DNA of 64,000 nt from Campylobacter concisus (lineage in GTDB: Bacteria; Campylobacterota; Campylobacteria; Campylobacterales; Campylobacteraceae). The notes beneath the pieces are model-generated. The model was given only the letters and a program-made list of their open reading frames with translations, had not been told where the DNA came from and searched no databases. The position numbers were made by a program, and so were the translations under genes. The stretch is from positions 124,001 to 188,000 of the forward strand of contig NZ_CP049270.1 of assembly GCF_003048595.2 (NCBI RefSeq), in the 5' to 3' direction. Of the stretch, positions 17,230-26,665 are shown piece after piece; the stretch's first letter is position 1; each line of letters starts with the position of its first letter.

Positions 17230-18562
17230 TTAGGGCTTTTACGAAAAATTTCTCAACTTCATCCATGCGTTTTTCAACTAAAGTTTGATTTTTGCCCTCA
17301 AGCAAAAGTCTGATCAAATTCTCAGTGCCGGAGTATCTAAAGAGCGATCTTATACCCTCTTTTGCAAGGCTAGCCTCAAGCTCTTTTAGCCCCTCTATCT
17401 TATCAAGCGGCTTTTTCTCTGTGATCTTTAAATTTAGTAAAATTTGTGGATATGGCTTTAGCTCACCAAAAATTTCGCTAGCTTTTTTACCTTTTTTAAG
17501 CATCATCGCGACAACTTGCATTGAGGTAACAAGGCCGTCGCCAGTTTTAGCGTAGTCGTTAAATATCACGTGACCGCTTTGCTCACCGCCAAAATTTATA
17601 CCATTTTCTTTCATCATCTCAAGCACGTATTTATCGCCTACGTTTGAGCGAAGTAGTTTGATCTTATGAGCTTTTAGATAGTCATCAAGTGCGGCGTTAC
17701 TCATCACCGTAGCCACAATGGCTCCGCCTTTTAGCGCCTTTTGCTCGTGCAAAAATGCTGCAAGTGAGCCAAGTATCGCATCGCCATGTACAACTTCGCC
17801 GTTTTCGTCAACTACTACAAGCCTATCAGCATCGCCGTCAAATGCAAAGCCAATGTCAGCACGAAGCCTTTTTACCTCGCTTGCTAGATCTTCTGGGTGG
17901 AGCGCACCGCAGTTTTGATTGATATTGCTACCATTTGGCTCGTCGTTTATGACGATGACATCGGCTCCAAGCTCGCTAAATACAGTTGGTGCGACCTTGT
18001 AAGCAGCTCCGTTTGCCACGTCTAAAACTACTCGTAAATTCTTTAAATTTAACTCTTTTGGGAATGAATTTTTGATCTGCACGATATATCTACCGATAAC
18101 ATCATCGATCCTCTTGTTTGCACCGATCTCTGTCATCGTCTTTTGAGCGTTAGCAATGAGCTCATCGTCGTAGAAAATTTTCTCTATCTCGGCTTCTATT
18201 TTTTCATCTAGTTTGTTGCCAAAGCTATCAAAAAATTTTATGCCGTTATCGTAGTACGGATTGTGCGATGCACTTATCATGATACCAGCGTCACAGCGCA
18301 TATTTTCTGTTAAAAATGCGATCGCAGGCGTTGGCATAGGGCCTATTTGAAGGACGTTGTATCCAACAGCAGTTAGCCCTGCAACAATTGCAGTTTCGAT
18401 CATATAGCCGCTTTTTCTAGTATCTTTTCCAACCAATATCACATTTGTCGCTGAGGTCTTTCTAAAATAAATTCCAGCTGCCATTGCAAGACGCATAGAT
18501 GTTTGAGCTGAGAGCTTTTCGCCTGCCTTGCCACGAACACCATCTGTTCCAAATAGTTTCAT
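17222..18562 (-). CDS. glmM: Phosphoglucosamine mutase
   Basis: GlmM converts glucosamine-6-phosphate to glucosamine-1-phosphate for peptidoglycan and LPS precursors. The frame is open from 18613, but I place the start at ATG 18562 because AAAAAGGATAAATTT precedes it and the protein then begins [11 protein letters not shown], as is usual for the family. That gives 446 residues. The active serine lies in ISASHNP (S99), the metal loop is DGDADR, the sugar loop contains GEQSGH, and the phosphate loop is RYSGTEN. It leads the operon with lspA, the TM2 gene, hemJ and an exported protein. Confidence 0.95.
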   Translation of the reverse strand: MKLFGTDGVRGKAGEKLSAQTSMRLAMAAGIYFRKTSATNVILVGKDTRKSGYMIETAIVAGLTAVGYNVLQIGPMPTPAIAFLTENMRCDAGIMISASHNPYYDNGIKFFDSFGNKLDEKIEAEIEKIFYDDELIANAQKTMTEIGANKRIDDVIGRYIVQIKNSFPKELNLKNLRVVLDVANGAAYKVAPTVFSELGADVIVINDEPNGSNINQNCGALHPEDLASEVKRLRADIGFAFDGDADRLVVVDENGEVVHGDAILGSLAAFLHEQKALKGGAIVATVMSNAALDDYLKAHKIKLLRSNVGDKYVLEMMKENGINFGGEQSGHVIFNDYAKTGDGLVTSMQVVAMMLKKGKKASEIFGELKPYPQILLNLKITEKKPLDKIEGLKELEASLAKEGIRSLFRYSGTENLIRLLLEGKNQTLVEKRMDEVEKFFVKALNA

Positions 18563-18682
18563 AAATTTATCCTTTTTATTATAAAATTGGACTATTTTAT
18601 CAGAAATTAGCAAATTTGAAAGCTAAAATTTTACTTCTTTTAAGGATGACTTAAATTAAGGTTAAATTTATTATAGTTTTCA

Positions 18683-18688
18683 TATAAT
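18683..18688 (+). promoter_or_regulatory. -10 box for rpsT-prfA
   Basis: A perfect TATAAT lies 32 bases before the rpsT ATG, preceded by a T-rich stretch as in Campylobacter sigma-70 promoters. AAAGG at 18711-18715 is the ribosome site. Confidence 0.55.
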
Positions 18689-18720
18689 CACCGACTAAAA
18701 TTATCAAATAAAGGTATATT

Positions 18721-18990
18721 ATGGCAAACCATAAATCTGCTGAAAAAAGAGCTAGACAAACTATAAAAAGAACTGAGAGAAACAGATTTTACCGCACTAG
18801 ACTTAAAAATATCACAAAAGCAGTGCGTGTAGCTGTAGAAGCTAAAGATATTGAAGCTGCAAATGAAGCTTTAAAAGTTGCTAACAAAAGCATCCATAGC
18901 TTCGTAAGCAGAGGCTTTTTGAAGAAACAAACTGCTGCTCGCCGCGTTAGTCGCCTTGCTCAATTAGTAAACACTCTAAAAGCTGCTTAA
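18721..18990 (+). CDS. rpsT: 30S ribosomal protein S20
   Basis: S20 is a primary 16S rRNA-binding protein. The 89-residue lysine- and arginine-rich helical protein begins [13 protein letters not shown] and contains [11 protein letters not shown] and the C-terminal [14 protein letters not shown], all characteristic. Length is standard. It lies 15 bases before prfA and probably shares its promoter. Confidence 0.97.
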   Translation: MANHKSAEKRARQTIKRTERNRFYRTRLKNITKAVRVAVEAKDIEAANEALKVANKSIHSFVSRGFLKKQTAARRVSRLAQLVNTLKAA

Positions 18991-19005
18991 TTTATATAAA
19001 TTTTA

Positions 19006-20073
19006 ATGTTTGCTGATAAACTTCATCCATTTTTGGATCGCTATAATGAAATTTCTACGCTTCTAAGCGATCCAAATATAGCAAACGATATCGAAAAGAT
19101 GACAAAGCTTTCAAAAGAACAGTCATCAATCGAGCCAGTCGCAACTACCGCAACAAAATATCTACAAATTTTAAATGACATCGATGAGAACAAAGCCCTA
19201 CTTGAGGACTCTGAGCTTGGCGAACTTGCAAAAGAAGAGCTAAAAAGTTTAGAAATTTCAAGGGAGAAGCTTGAGGAAGAGATCAAAATTTTACTTCTTC
19301 CAAAAGATCCAAACGATGATAAAAATATATTTTTAGAAATTCGTGCAGGTACGGGCGGCGATGAAGCAGCACTATTTGCTGGCGATTTATTTAACGCATA
19401 CATTAGATACGCAGAGCTTCGCGGATATAAATTTGAGATCGTTAGCCAAAGCGAGGGCAACACTGGTGGTTTTAAAGAGATCATCGTGCTAATAAAAGGC
19501 AAAGGTGCTTACTCGAGGCTAAAATTCGAAGGCGGCACGCATAGAGTTCAGCGTGTGCCAGAGACTGAGAGCCAGGGCAGGGTGCACACCTCGGCTGTGA
19601 CTGTGGCTATCATGCCAGAGGTCGAAGATAGCGAGATCGAGATCAATCCAAATGATATTAGAGTCGATGTTATGAGAAGCTCAGGCCACGGTGGCCAGTC
19701 GGTAAATACAACCGATAGTGCCGTTAGGATCACGCATATACCAACAGGCCTTGTCGTGACAAACCAAGACGGCAAGAGTCAGCACAAAAACAAAGAAGCT
19801 GCGATGAAGGTACTAAAGGCTAGACTTTACGAGATGCAAGAGCAAGAGAGGCTTGCTAAAGAGACTAGCGAACGCAAGAGTCAGGTCGGAACTGGAGACC
19901 GCTCTGGTAGGATAAGAACATATAACTTTCCACAAAACCGCATAAGCGACCACCGTATAAATTTAACACTTTACCGTCTCGATGCGATCATGGCCGCAGG
20001 CCTTTTTGACGAGATCATTGAGCCACTTATTACACATTATCAAGCCGAAGCTATGCTAGAAGCTGGCATTTAA
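19006..20073 (+). CDS. prfA: Peptide chain release factor 1
   Basis: RF1 reads UAA and UAG and triggers peptide release. The 355-residue protein has the GGQ motif in [17 protein letters not shown] and the codon-reading PxT region as [10 protein letters not shown]. The middle residue of that tripeptide is Glu instead of the Ala found in E. coli. SPF, the RF2 signature, is absent. The start ATG follows AAATTTTA with only a weak ribosome site, suggesting coupling to rpsT 15 bases upstream. Confidence 0.96.
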   Translation: MFADKLHPFLDRYNEISTLLSDPNIANDIEKMTKLSKEQSSIEPVATTATKYLQILNDIDENKALLEDSELGELAKEELKSLEISREKLEEEIKILLLPKDPNDDKNIFLEIRAGTGGDEAALFAGDLFNAYIRYAELRGYKFEIVSQSEGNTGGFKEIIVLIKGKGAYSRLKFEGGTHRVQRVPETESQGRVHTSAVTVAIMPEVEDSEIEINPNDIRVDVMRSSGHGGQSVNTTDSAVRITHIPTGLVVTNQDGKSQHKNKEAAMKVLKARLYEMQEQERLAKETSERKSQVGTGDRSGRIRTYNFPQNRISDHRINLTLYRLDAIMAAGLFDEIIEPLITHYQAEAMLEAGI

Positions 20074-20416
20074 ACTTTCAAATTTTTACTTCAAATTTTA
20101 TAATTTATTTCTTTACTTAAAAATATTATTTTAGTTTAAAATACTTTTAAATTTACCAAACTTTAAAGCCAAATTTACAAGAATTTTATAAAAATAGATA
20201 TTTAGAAGTAGTAGTTAGTAATATTTTTTCTCATTTTTTTCAAAATAATATAAATTAAATTTTTAGATTTTATTTCTCAAATAGCGATTTTTAGGACATT
20301 TAAAAGTATAAAATTTTTATTTTTGATATTATAATTTTGTATAAATAGTTTTAAGTTTTGCTTAATAATTCTACCTTACAATTTCACCATAATTTAATTC
20401 AAAAGAAGGAGACAAA
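20074..20416. other. A/T-rich spacer before the Mop gene
   Basis: These 343 bases are over 80% A+T and hold no open frame or RNA gene I can support. A -10-like TATTATAAT (about 20327-20335) lies about 80 bases before the Mop gene and may be its promoter. AAGAAGGAGA at 20403-20412 is its ribosome site. Confidence 0.45.
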
Positions 20417-20836
20417 ATGTCAATAAGTGCAAGAAATCAACTAAATGTTGAGATCACAGAGGTAAGAACAGGTGTGGTAAATTCGCTAATATCTGCTAAG
20501 CTTGCAAGCGGTGAAGTGTTAAAAGCAACTGTTACGGTTGATAGTGAAAAAGGTCTTGATCTTAAAGTTGGCAAAAAAGCTATCTTTTTATTCAAAGCTT
20601 CAAGCGTTATCGTTTCAAAAGATGACAGCATCAAGCTTAGTGCTACAAACCAAATCAAAGGTGTTGTTAGCGAGATAAAAGACGGAGCTGTAAATGCTGA
20701 AGTTATTATCGATGTAAATGGCAGCAAAATTTCTGCTATCATCACAAGAGAGTCAGTTAGTAGTCTAGCTTTAAAAGCAGGAGATAAAGTAACTGCAATT
20801 ATCAAAGCAACTCAAATCATAGTTGGTGTTAAATAA
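20417..20836 (+). CDS. Molybdopterin/molybdate-binding protein with two Mop (TOBE) domains
   Basis: The 139-residue cytoplasmic protein is two tandem Mop/TOBE domains. The first covers residues 1-70 (SARNQLNVEITEVRTGVVNS ... GLDLKVGKKAIFLFKASSVIV) and the second 72-139 (SATNQIKGVVSEIKDGAVNAEV ... LALKAGDKVTAIIKATQIIVGV). Such molbindins store or buffer molybdate or tungstate for molybdoenzymes. It stands alone, with a strong ribosome site, a likely own promoter and a terminator after it. No modABC genes are in the window. Confidence 0.9.
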   Translation: MSISARNQLNVEITEVRTGVVNSLISAKLASGEVLKATVTVDSEKGLDLKVGKKAIFLFKASSVIVSKDDSIKLSATNQIKGVVSEIKDGAVNAEVIIDVNGSKISAIITRESVSSLALKAGDKVTAIIKATQIIVGVK

Positions 20837-20839
20837 TTT

Positions 20840-20864
20840 ACGGAGCAATTTTGCTCCGTTCTCC
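20840..20864 (+). terminator. Terminator of the Mop gene
   Basis: The stem ACGGAGC/GCTCCGT encloses AATTTT and is followed by TCTCCT. It lies a few bases after the TAA. The stem is strong and the T tail weak. Confidence 0.6.
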
Positions 20865-21000
20865 TAACTAAATCCCATTCTTAAGCTAAGATCTAAAATA
20901 CTATAAAATTTATCAACGAAATTATAAATTTAAATAAGTCGTAGTGAATATTTTTTAGAAAATTTATAACTAAAATTTATATTATTTTTTTACTTTTATA

Positions 21001-21235
21001 GCCTATCCGCCATTTTAAGCAGAGCATGGCACGCCAAAAGTTCACCACACAATAGGCGGCCAAATATCAACACAAAAGCCCAAGTTATAAGCTATCAAAC
21101 GGCTATGCCTATACCAAATTTATATGCATCTGGCGAGAATGTAGGTGGCGTTCATGAGCCATTCGTCTAGGTCCAGTCGTGATAACTGACCGCTTGACAT
21201 TTAGCATGATCACTACTGAGAGTATCAGTTAAAAA
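21001..21235 (+). pseudogene. Flavocytochrome c / fumarate reductase flavoprotein remnant
   Basis: The plus strand reads AYPPF-stop-AEHGTPKVHHTIGG, then after a one-base shift NINTKAQVISYQTAMPIPNLYASGENVGGVHEPFV followed by stops. This matches the C-terminal FAD-binding part of flavocytochrome c-type reductases, where VHHTxGG and the GLFAAGExxGGVHG segment are conserved. At least one frameshift and four stops are present and the N-terminal four-fifths is missing. Functional expression is excluded. Confidence 0.75.
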
Positions 21236-21259
21236 GATGTGGCAGACGTTTGCTCGCCA

Positions 21260-21487
21260 CTATAAATTTTTAAATCTATAAACTCCATTTTTCACTCGCT
21301 CGAAAATTTTCTTCTCTTCAAGTAGCTTAAAGGTATTTATAACGGTTGGTTTGCTCACGTCTAGCTTTTCACAAATTTCTGAAATTTTTACTACAATAAA
21401 GCCATTTTCATCACAGCTTTTAACTAGCAAATTTATAATTTCTACCTTTTTCTCGCCAATTATTGCCTTGTAAATTTCTTCATTCAT
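21260..21487 (-). CDS. Small winged helix-turn-helix protein
   Basis: The 75-residue protein is almost only a winged helix-turn-helix domain: EKKVEIINLLVKSC, then ISEICEKLDVSKPTVINTFKLLEEKKIFERV as the recognition helix, and a short wing NGVYRF. It resembles the DNA-binding part of RepL-like replication proteins and small transcription factors. The start lies one base before the end of dgkA, so it is expressed with dgkA. Its target is unknown. Confidence 0.72.
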   Translation of the reverse strand: MNEEIYKAIIGEKKVEIINLLVKSCDENGFIVVKISEICEKLDVSKPTVINTFKLLEEKKIFERVKNGVYRFKNL

Positions 21488-21488
21488 G

Positions 21489-21854
21489 CTAGCTCCAAAT
21501 TTTATATCCTATTGTCACGCACCAAAGTGCGCCACATAAGAAATTTGCGATCATCACAGCTGCACTTCCTGCATCTTTCGCCGCCTTTGCTAGGGCGTGA
21601 TAGTCTGGGCTTGCAAGATCAGTTACTCGCTCTAAGCCTGAGTTTAGGCACTCGCAAACTAGCACAAATGCCATGCTAAAGATCAAAAATAGATTAAAAA
21701 CAAGGTCAAAATTCCAAAAAAATAGCGATAGTGTCGCTAATAAAAATATGCAAATTTCTATCCTAAAGCTCTTTTCATTTTTAAAAATTTCAGCCAAACC
21801 CTCTCTTGCATAGCCAAAATTTTTTAAAAATTTATACTCTGGCTGGTTTCTCAT
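21489..21854 (-). CDS. dgkA: Diacylglycerol kinase
   Basis: DgkA phosphorylates diacylglycerol to phosphatidic acid, recycling lipid from envelope biosynthesis. The frame is open from 21881, but ATG 21854 has AAAAAGGAAAATT upstream and gives the standard N-terminus MRNQPEYKFLKNFGYAREGL and a 121-residue length. Three membrane helices are visible. The family motif appears as CLNSGLERVTDLASPDYHALAKAAKDAGSAAVM (catalytic Glu in LNSGLE). The small HTH gene follows directly. It is divergent from xth. Confidence 0.9.
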   Translation of the reverse strand: MRNQPEYKFLKNFGYAREGLAEIFKNEKSFRIEICIFLLATLSLFFWNFDLVFNLFLIFSMAFVLVCECLNSGLERVTDLASPDYHALAKAAKDAGSAAVMIANFLCGALWCVTIGYKIWS

Positions 21855-21907
21855 AATTTTCCTTTTTGTGATTTTTGGCATAATTATAATTAAAAAAAGG
21901 ATGAAAT

Positions 21908-22666
21908 TTGAAACTTATTAGCTGGAATGTAAATGGCCTTAGAGCACTTGTAACAAAGGATGGTTTCGCGTGGCTTACGGAGCAAAAGCCTGATTTCTTA
22001 GCGCTTCAAGAGATTAAAGTCAAAGAAAGTGATGTGCCAAAAGAAATTTATAACCTTGGCTTTAAAGATATAAGCGTAAACTCAGGTGAGAGAGCTGGAT
22101 ACTCTGGCGTGATGAGCCTAGCAAATTTTGACATTTTTACACAAAAGGCAGCCTTCTTTGATGACACGGAGGGGCGTGTTTTGGAACATAGATTTGGCGA
22201 TATTGTGCTTTTTAATATCTATTTTCCAAACGGACAAAAGGATGACGAGCGACTAGCCTATAAAATGGATTTTTATAAGAAATTTTTAGCTTATTGCAAA
22301 GAGCTTGTAAAAAGTGGCAAAGAGGTAATATTTTGTGGCGATGTAAATACTGCTCACCGTGAGATCGACCTTAAAAATCCAAAGGCAAATGCCAAAACTT
22401 CAGGCTTTTTACCTATCGAGCGAGCATGGATAGATGAGGTGCTAAAAAGTGGTTTTATAGATACCTTTAGGGCCGTAAATGGCGACGTATCAGATGCTTA
22501 CTCGTGGTGGAGCTACCGTTTTAATGCAAGGGCAAAAAATGTTGGCTGGAGGATTGATTATTTCTTCATCTCGCAAGGATTAAAAGATAGGCTAAAAGAC
22601 GCATTTATCTTGCCAGAGATCACAGGCAGCGATCACTGCCCAGTTGGGATAGATATAGAAATTTAG
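21908..22666 (+). CDS. xth: Exodeoxyribonuclease III
   Basis: This AP endonuclease and 3'-5' exonuclease works in base excision repair. The 252-residue protein begins MKLISWNVNGLRAL, has LALQEIKVKESDVP with the metal-binding Glu, IFCGDVNTAHREIDLKNP, and ends with GSDHCPVGIDI. The start is TTG at 21908 with AAAAAGGATG upstream; the nearby ATG at 21901 is out of frame. It complements ung and nfo elsewhere in the window, so all three repair steps for uracil and abasic sites are represented. Confidence 0.95.
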   Translation: MKLISWNVNGLRALVTKDGFAWLTEQKPDFLALQEIKVKESDVPKEIYNLGFKDISVNSGERAGYSGVMSLANFDIFTQKAAFFDDTEGRVLEHRFGDIVLFNIYFPNGQKDDERLAYKMDFYKKFLAYCKELVKSGKEVIFCGDVNTAHREIDLKNPKANAKTSGFLPIERAWIDEVLKSGFIDTFRAVNGDVSDAYSWWSYRFNARAKNVGWRIDYFFISQGLKDRLKDAFILPEITGSDHCPVGIDIEI

Positions 22667-22669
22667 CCA

Positions 22670-25090
22670 CTATTCCATTCTGCGAGGCTTACCTAGTAAG
22701 AAGCCTTGTGCGTAAGGTATTCCAAAATTTTTGATTTGGTTTAAAATTTCTTCTGAACTTGCAAACTCGGCTACTATTTTGTAGCCTTGCTTTTTTGCAA
22801 AGCTTACGATGGTTTCTACTAGAACTCTAGCATTTTCATCAAATGGAAGCTTTTTGATTATCGAGCCATCTATCTTTATGGTGTCTATATCAAGCTCCAA
22901 AATTCGGTAATAGTTTGAGTACCCTGAGCCAAAGTCATCAATGGAAATTTTACATCCATAGCCCTTGACGCGTTTTATAAAAGAATTTACCGCAACATAG
23001 TCGCTAAGCTCTTCGCTCTCTAGCATTTCAAAGCAAATTTTATTAGGATCTTTGCACTCGATTAGTTTATTTTCTATAAGCTCTCTCATACTAGCGTCAG
23101 CAATATCGGTAATTGATAAATTTATAGAAAACATATAATCTGGATATCTTTTAGCAAGATCAAACGCAAGACTTATCACCTTTTTGGTTATTTGCGGATA
23201 TAGTTGCGTTTTCATGGCAATATCTAAAAATTCGCCCGGATAATGAATCTTGCCATTTTGATCAATTATACGAACCAAAACTTCATAATACTTTGCTTCG
23301 GTTTCATTTTCTTCTAAGTTAAAGATGCCTTGTGCTTCTACGATGACTCTATCGTTTTCTAGCGCATCTTCGATTAGTTGAACTGCCAGCTGGTTTTTGT
23401 GATATTTCATCTCAATGGCGTCATTTTCTAGATAGTAGTAAATATTGCTACCATTTTCTATTGCGAGCTGATTTGCAAGGACTGATTGCATTAGGCGGTT
23501 AGTTTGTGGGGTATCGTTTGGCAATGAAACACCAAATACTATCTTTATGCCTGGTAGGTTTTCAAATTTTTCATCAATAGCGACATTTATTCTATTTGAA
23601 CCAAAATATTCTCTAATATATTCAATATCTCTTACGATATTATCGCCTTCATACCATATATAAAATGCGTCATCTTGAAATCTAAATAGCTTTGCTTTTA
23701 TCTCAGAAGTATCTATGCAAAGCTTTAGTGTATCAGCTACTGCTTTTAGCATTGCATCGATAATCTTAGTTTGATAAAAGAATCTTAAAATTTTAAAATT
23801 CTTAATGCTTAAGCAAATTAGCACTCCATCTTTTTGCGCGTCTAAAATTTCAGTTAAAGCAAAGTAGTTACCAAAGCCTGTTAGCTTATCGATTGAAGAT
23901 TGTATTTTTATTTGTTCATTTTTTTGAGTTAGCTCGTTTAGTATTAGCGTCTCTTTAGTCCTATCAAGCTTTACGGCTATATAGCCCTCAAATTTATTTT
24001 TAAAGAAAAATGGCGAAAATTTCACCTTTTCATATAAAAAATCACCACTTTTTGTTCTGCTTATAAGCTCATCGCTCTCCCAAGGTAGAGATTTTTGCAC
24101 AGCCTCTTTTATGGATTCATAAAAGCTTTGCGGGTGCATATATGATTTTAGTATTCTAGGGTTTTTGCCTATTACTTCTTTTAGCTTGTAGCCAGTTTTT
24201 TCTTCAAAGGTTTTATTTACGTATGAAATTCTATTGTATTTATCGCAATAGATAATAGAGCTATGATCGTTTTCGACTGTCGTTCTTAGGAGTTTTATCT
24301 GCCTTAAACGCTCTGAGGCCATTTTAATTTGATAGAGACCAAATGAACAAAATATTATAAATGTAAGTAAGCAAATTCTCTGAGCTATTTTTGTGTTATC
24401 CACCGCATCAGAGTGAAATTCTAGGATTTTATCTCTAAAATTTTCTAGCATATTATCAAGATGTAGCTCTTTTGCACTATTTGAGATTGTATGTAAAGTT
24501 TTTGTAGCTTGAGTTGCATAGAGTATTTTGTCTAATACATTTTGAGCTTTCTTGTTATCTTTATACTCGTTTTTATACATTTTTATTTGCTTTGAAATAT
24601 CATCTATTGCTTCAGGACTAAGCATCAAAGCACCTTTTATCGCATAAAATATAGGCTCAAGCTTATTTAGAGGTGCGAGATTTTGTATCTCATATTGACT
24701 TATTTGGATATAAGAATCTATAGATGAGTTTACATAAGCTGATCTTTGTAAAAAAAATACTTTTTTACTAAATGTATCTTTTATGTTTTGTATGTCTTTT
24801 GCTATTTCATTTTGATGAAACAACATCATCTCATCACTAAGCATTGAAAGGTTACTCAAATTTGTATCAAAAGAATTTATGTCAGCATTGAGTTTGTCGT
24901 AGTTTGAGACATCATAAATATTATTTAAAGAAAAAGTTATCTCATTGTCTATAAATTTTAGATTTAAAATCCCGTCATCAAATTTATGAGCCGTATCAAT
25001 GGCTATATTTGCTTTATATATAAAAAATGCACTAATGAAAAATATAGCTACTAAGAAGCTAAGTACGGTTCTTGTTCGTTTAGTACTCAT
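22670..25090 (-). CDS. Membrane-anchored PAS-GGDEF-EAL protein, GGDEF degenerate
   Basis: The 806-residue protein probably adjusts cyclic di-GMP. A membrane helix near residues 8-28 and a second near 240-257 flank a helical periplasmic sensor of about 210 residues. A PAS domain (about 270-385, with SYVNKTFEEKTGYKLKEVIGKNP) follows. The GGDEF-type domain (about 390-530) has RFQDDAFYIW in place of the GGDEF loop and is probably inactive as a cyclase. The EAL domain (about 550-800) keeps most catalytic residues: EVL for EAL, NLS, DDFGSG, IKIDG and AQGF. It may therefore be a phosphodiesterase. It overlaps the upstream cytochrome peroxidase gene by 11 bases. Confidence 0.88.
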   Translation of the reverse strand: MSTKRTRTVLSFLVAIFFISAFFIYKANIAIDTAHKFDDGILNLKFIDNEITFSLNNIYDVSNYDKLNADINSFDTNLSNLSMLSDEMMLFHQNEIAKDIQNIKDTFSKKVFFLQRSAYVNSSIDSYIQISQYEIQNLAPLNKLEPIFYAIKGALMLSPEAIDDISKQIKMYKNEYKDNKKAQNVLDKILYATQATKTLHTISNSAKELHLDNMLENFRDKILEFHSDAVDNTKIAQRICLLTFIIFCSFGLYQIKMASERLRQIKLLRTTVENDHSSIIYCDKYNRISYVNKTFEEKTGYKLKEVIGKNPRILKSYMHPQSFYESIKEAVQKSLPWESDELISRTKSGDFLYEKVKFSPFFFKNKFEGYIAVKLDRTKETLILNELTQKNEQIKIQSSIDKLTGFGNYFALTEILDAQKDGVLICLSIKNFKILRFFYQTKIIDAMLKAVADTLKLCIDTSEIKAKLFRFQDDAFYIWYEGDNIVRDIEYIREYFGSNRINVAIDEKFENLPGIKIVFGVSLPNDTPQTNRLMQSVLANQLAIENGSNIYYYLENDAIEMKYHKNQLAVQLIEDALENDRVIVEAQGIFNLEENETEAKYYEVLVRIIDQNGKIHYPGEFLDIAMKTQLYPQITKKVISLAFDLAKRYPDYMFSINLSITDIADASMRELIENKLIECKDPNKICFEMLESEELSDYVAVNSFIKRVKGYGCKISIDDFGSGYSNYYRILELDIDTIKIDGSIIKKLPFDENARVLVETIVSFAKKQGYKIVAEFASSEEILNQIKNFGIPYAQGFLLGKPRRME

Positions 25091-25952
25091 TTAGTATCCT
25101 AGGCTTTTTACCATTTAATGTCAGAAAAAATGAGTATAAAGCATCAATTTCATCTTTGCTAAGCTCATATCCTAGCTGATAATTACCAATAAAGCTTATA
25201 GCCTCTTTTAGATCATTTATCTCTCCATGAGATAAATATGGAGCAGTCTTTGTAATATTTCTTAGTGATGGCACTCTTCTTAATCTTTTGTTTGCATCTA
25301 AGGCAGAAATTCTTTCTCGACCAATATCTTGTGTCAAATTTCCTCCTAAATTTCTACCATTGTGGCAAGCGGCACAGCCTATATTATTAAATATCTCAAA
25401 TCCTTTCTTTGCGCTATCATCTATGGCATTGTTATCACCTGATATAAAACGATCAAATGGCGAATCAACACTTAAGACAGCCTTCTCAAACTCAACTATT
25501 GCATCTGCAATATTATCAAAATTAATGCCGTCATTATAAATTTTTTTAAATAAAATTTTGTACTCAGAGATGTTATTTACAGAATCCACTATCTTGTCGT
25601 TATCTGAGTTTAGTTCTATTCTAGAAGTTATAGACTCTTTTACTTGATCTTTTAAATTGCTAATCTTTGCATCGCTATAAAATAGATAGTTTGCTGCAGC
25701 ATTTAATATGGTTGGAGGATTTAAAGTGCCTTTTTCCATGCTATCTTGGTTGCTTCCACTTAAATTCCAATACAAGTTGTGACAAGTTTGGCAAGAGTAG
25801 TTTTCATTTGGGCTTAGTCTTTTGTCAAAAAAGAGTTTTTTGCCAAGCAGAGCCTTTTCTTCATTATATTTTACTACTGTGAGAGGTTTGTAGGATTCAT
25901 ATTTACAAAATGAAATCGTGATGATAAATAGACAAAGTATAACGCCCTTCAT
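25080..25952 (-). CDS. Di-haem cytochrome c peroxidase family protein
   Basis: The 290-residue exported protein has two haem c motifs, CQTCH at 54-58 and CAACH at 193-197. A RVPSLRNITKTAPYLSHGE segment follows that is typical of the CcpA/MauG family. The N-terminus (MKGVILCLFIITISFC) is a signal sequence that might end in a lipobox-like Cys. Family members reduce hydrogen peroxide in the periplasm with electrons from cytochrome c. At 290 residues it is slightly shorter than classic CcpA. It lies upstream of and overlaps the c-di-GMP gene, an unusual pairing that hints at redox-linked signalling. Confidence 0.88.
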   Translation of the reverse strand: MKGVILCLFIITISFCKYESYKPLTVVKYNEEKALLGKKLFFDKRLSPNENYSCQTCHNLYWNLSGSNQDSMEKGTLNPPTILNAAANYLFYSDAKISNLKDQVKESITSRIELNSDNDKIVDSVNNISEYKILFKKIYNDGINFDNIADAIVEFEKAVLSVDSPFDRFISGDNNAIDDSAKKGFEIFNNIGCAACHNGRNLGGNLTQDIGRERISALDANKRLRRVPSLRNITKTAPYLSHGEINDLKEAISFIGNYQLGYELSKDEIDALYSFFLTLNGKKPRILNEY

Positions 25953-26092
25953 AACGCCCCTAATTTTTAATTTTCTTTTTTATATCGGCAAATTTTTGAT
26001 TTTTTATATAGTACGTTATTTTATTGTTTTTTGAAATTTATGATACAATTCGCTCGATTTAGAAAATATTTATATTTCAGGGAGGAGAAGTC

Positions 26093-26533
26093 ATGAAAAA
26101 AGGCTTTACGATGATTGAGTTGATCTTCGTGATCGTTATATTGGGTATATTAGCTGCGGTTGCTATACCAAAACTAGCTGCAACAAGGGATGATGCAGAG
26201 ATATCAAAAACTGCTTCAAATATACAAACACTTATTTCGGACTTGGGTTCTTACTATACTTCACAAGGGGAATTTGCTTCTGGTTCAGATGCTGTTAAGA
26301 AGATGTCAAATGTTAAAAATCCAGTAAATGCAAAAAATGATAAATGCCTAGAAGTAGGTACTGGAAATAATACTAATGGAGAGATAGGCATCACCATAAA
26401 AACAGATGGCCTTTGCAAACAAGTTTGGGAATTACCAGGCTTAGCAGACGTTAAAGCCCTAATCGAAAGTAGCGATAATAAGACAGCTAATACGCTTAAA
26501 TTTGGCGGTATGGGTATAAAATATAAATTTTAG
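26093..26533 (+). CDS. Type IV pilin-like / type II secretion pseudopilin
   Basis: The N-terminus MKKGFTMIELIFVIVILGILAAVAIPKL is a textbook class III prepilin signal: cleavage after Gly4, methylated Phe next, and Glu at +5. The hydrophobic helix is followed by a 110-residue globular part with a Cys pair (DKCLEV and GLCKQV) likely to form a disulphide. The 146-residue length suits a minor pilin or pseudopilin used in secretion or DNA uptake. An excellent ribosome site (GGGAGGAGAAG) precedes the ATG and a terminator follows, so it is a monocistronic gene. No other pilus genes are nearby. Confidence 0.88.
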   Translation: MKKGFTMIELIFVIVILGILAAVAIPKLAATRDDAEISKTASNIQTLISDLGSYYTSQGEFASGSDAVKKMSNVKNPVNAKNDKCLEVGTGNNTNGEIGITIKTDGLCKQVWELPGLADVKALIESSDNKTANTLKFGGMGIKYKF

Positions 26534-26555
26534 CAAGGTATTTTCCTTGCTTTTT
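26532..26555 (+). terminator. Terminator of the pilin-like gene
   Basis: A 7-bp perfect stem AGCAAGG/CCTTGCT with a TATTTT loop overlaps the stop codon and runs into five T. It is a clear intrinsic terminator. Confidence 0.85.
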
Positions 26556-26665
26556 ATGATTTTTGTCCTACTAAATTTTTAATATAACAAAGACTGATAG
26601 AAATATAAATTTTCTTTTATACAAATAATTTATATACATAAAAATAAGCTTTCTAAGATTTAATG

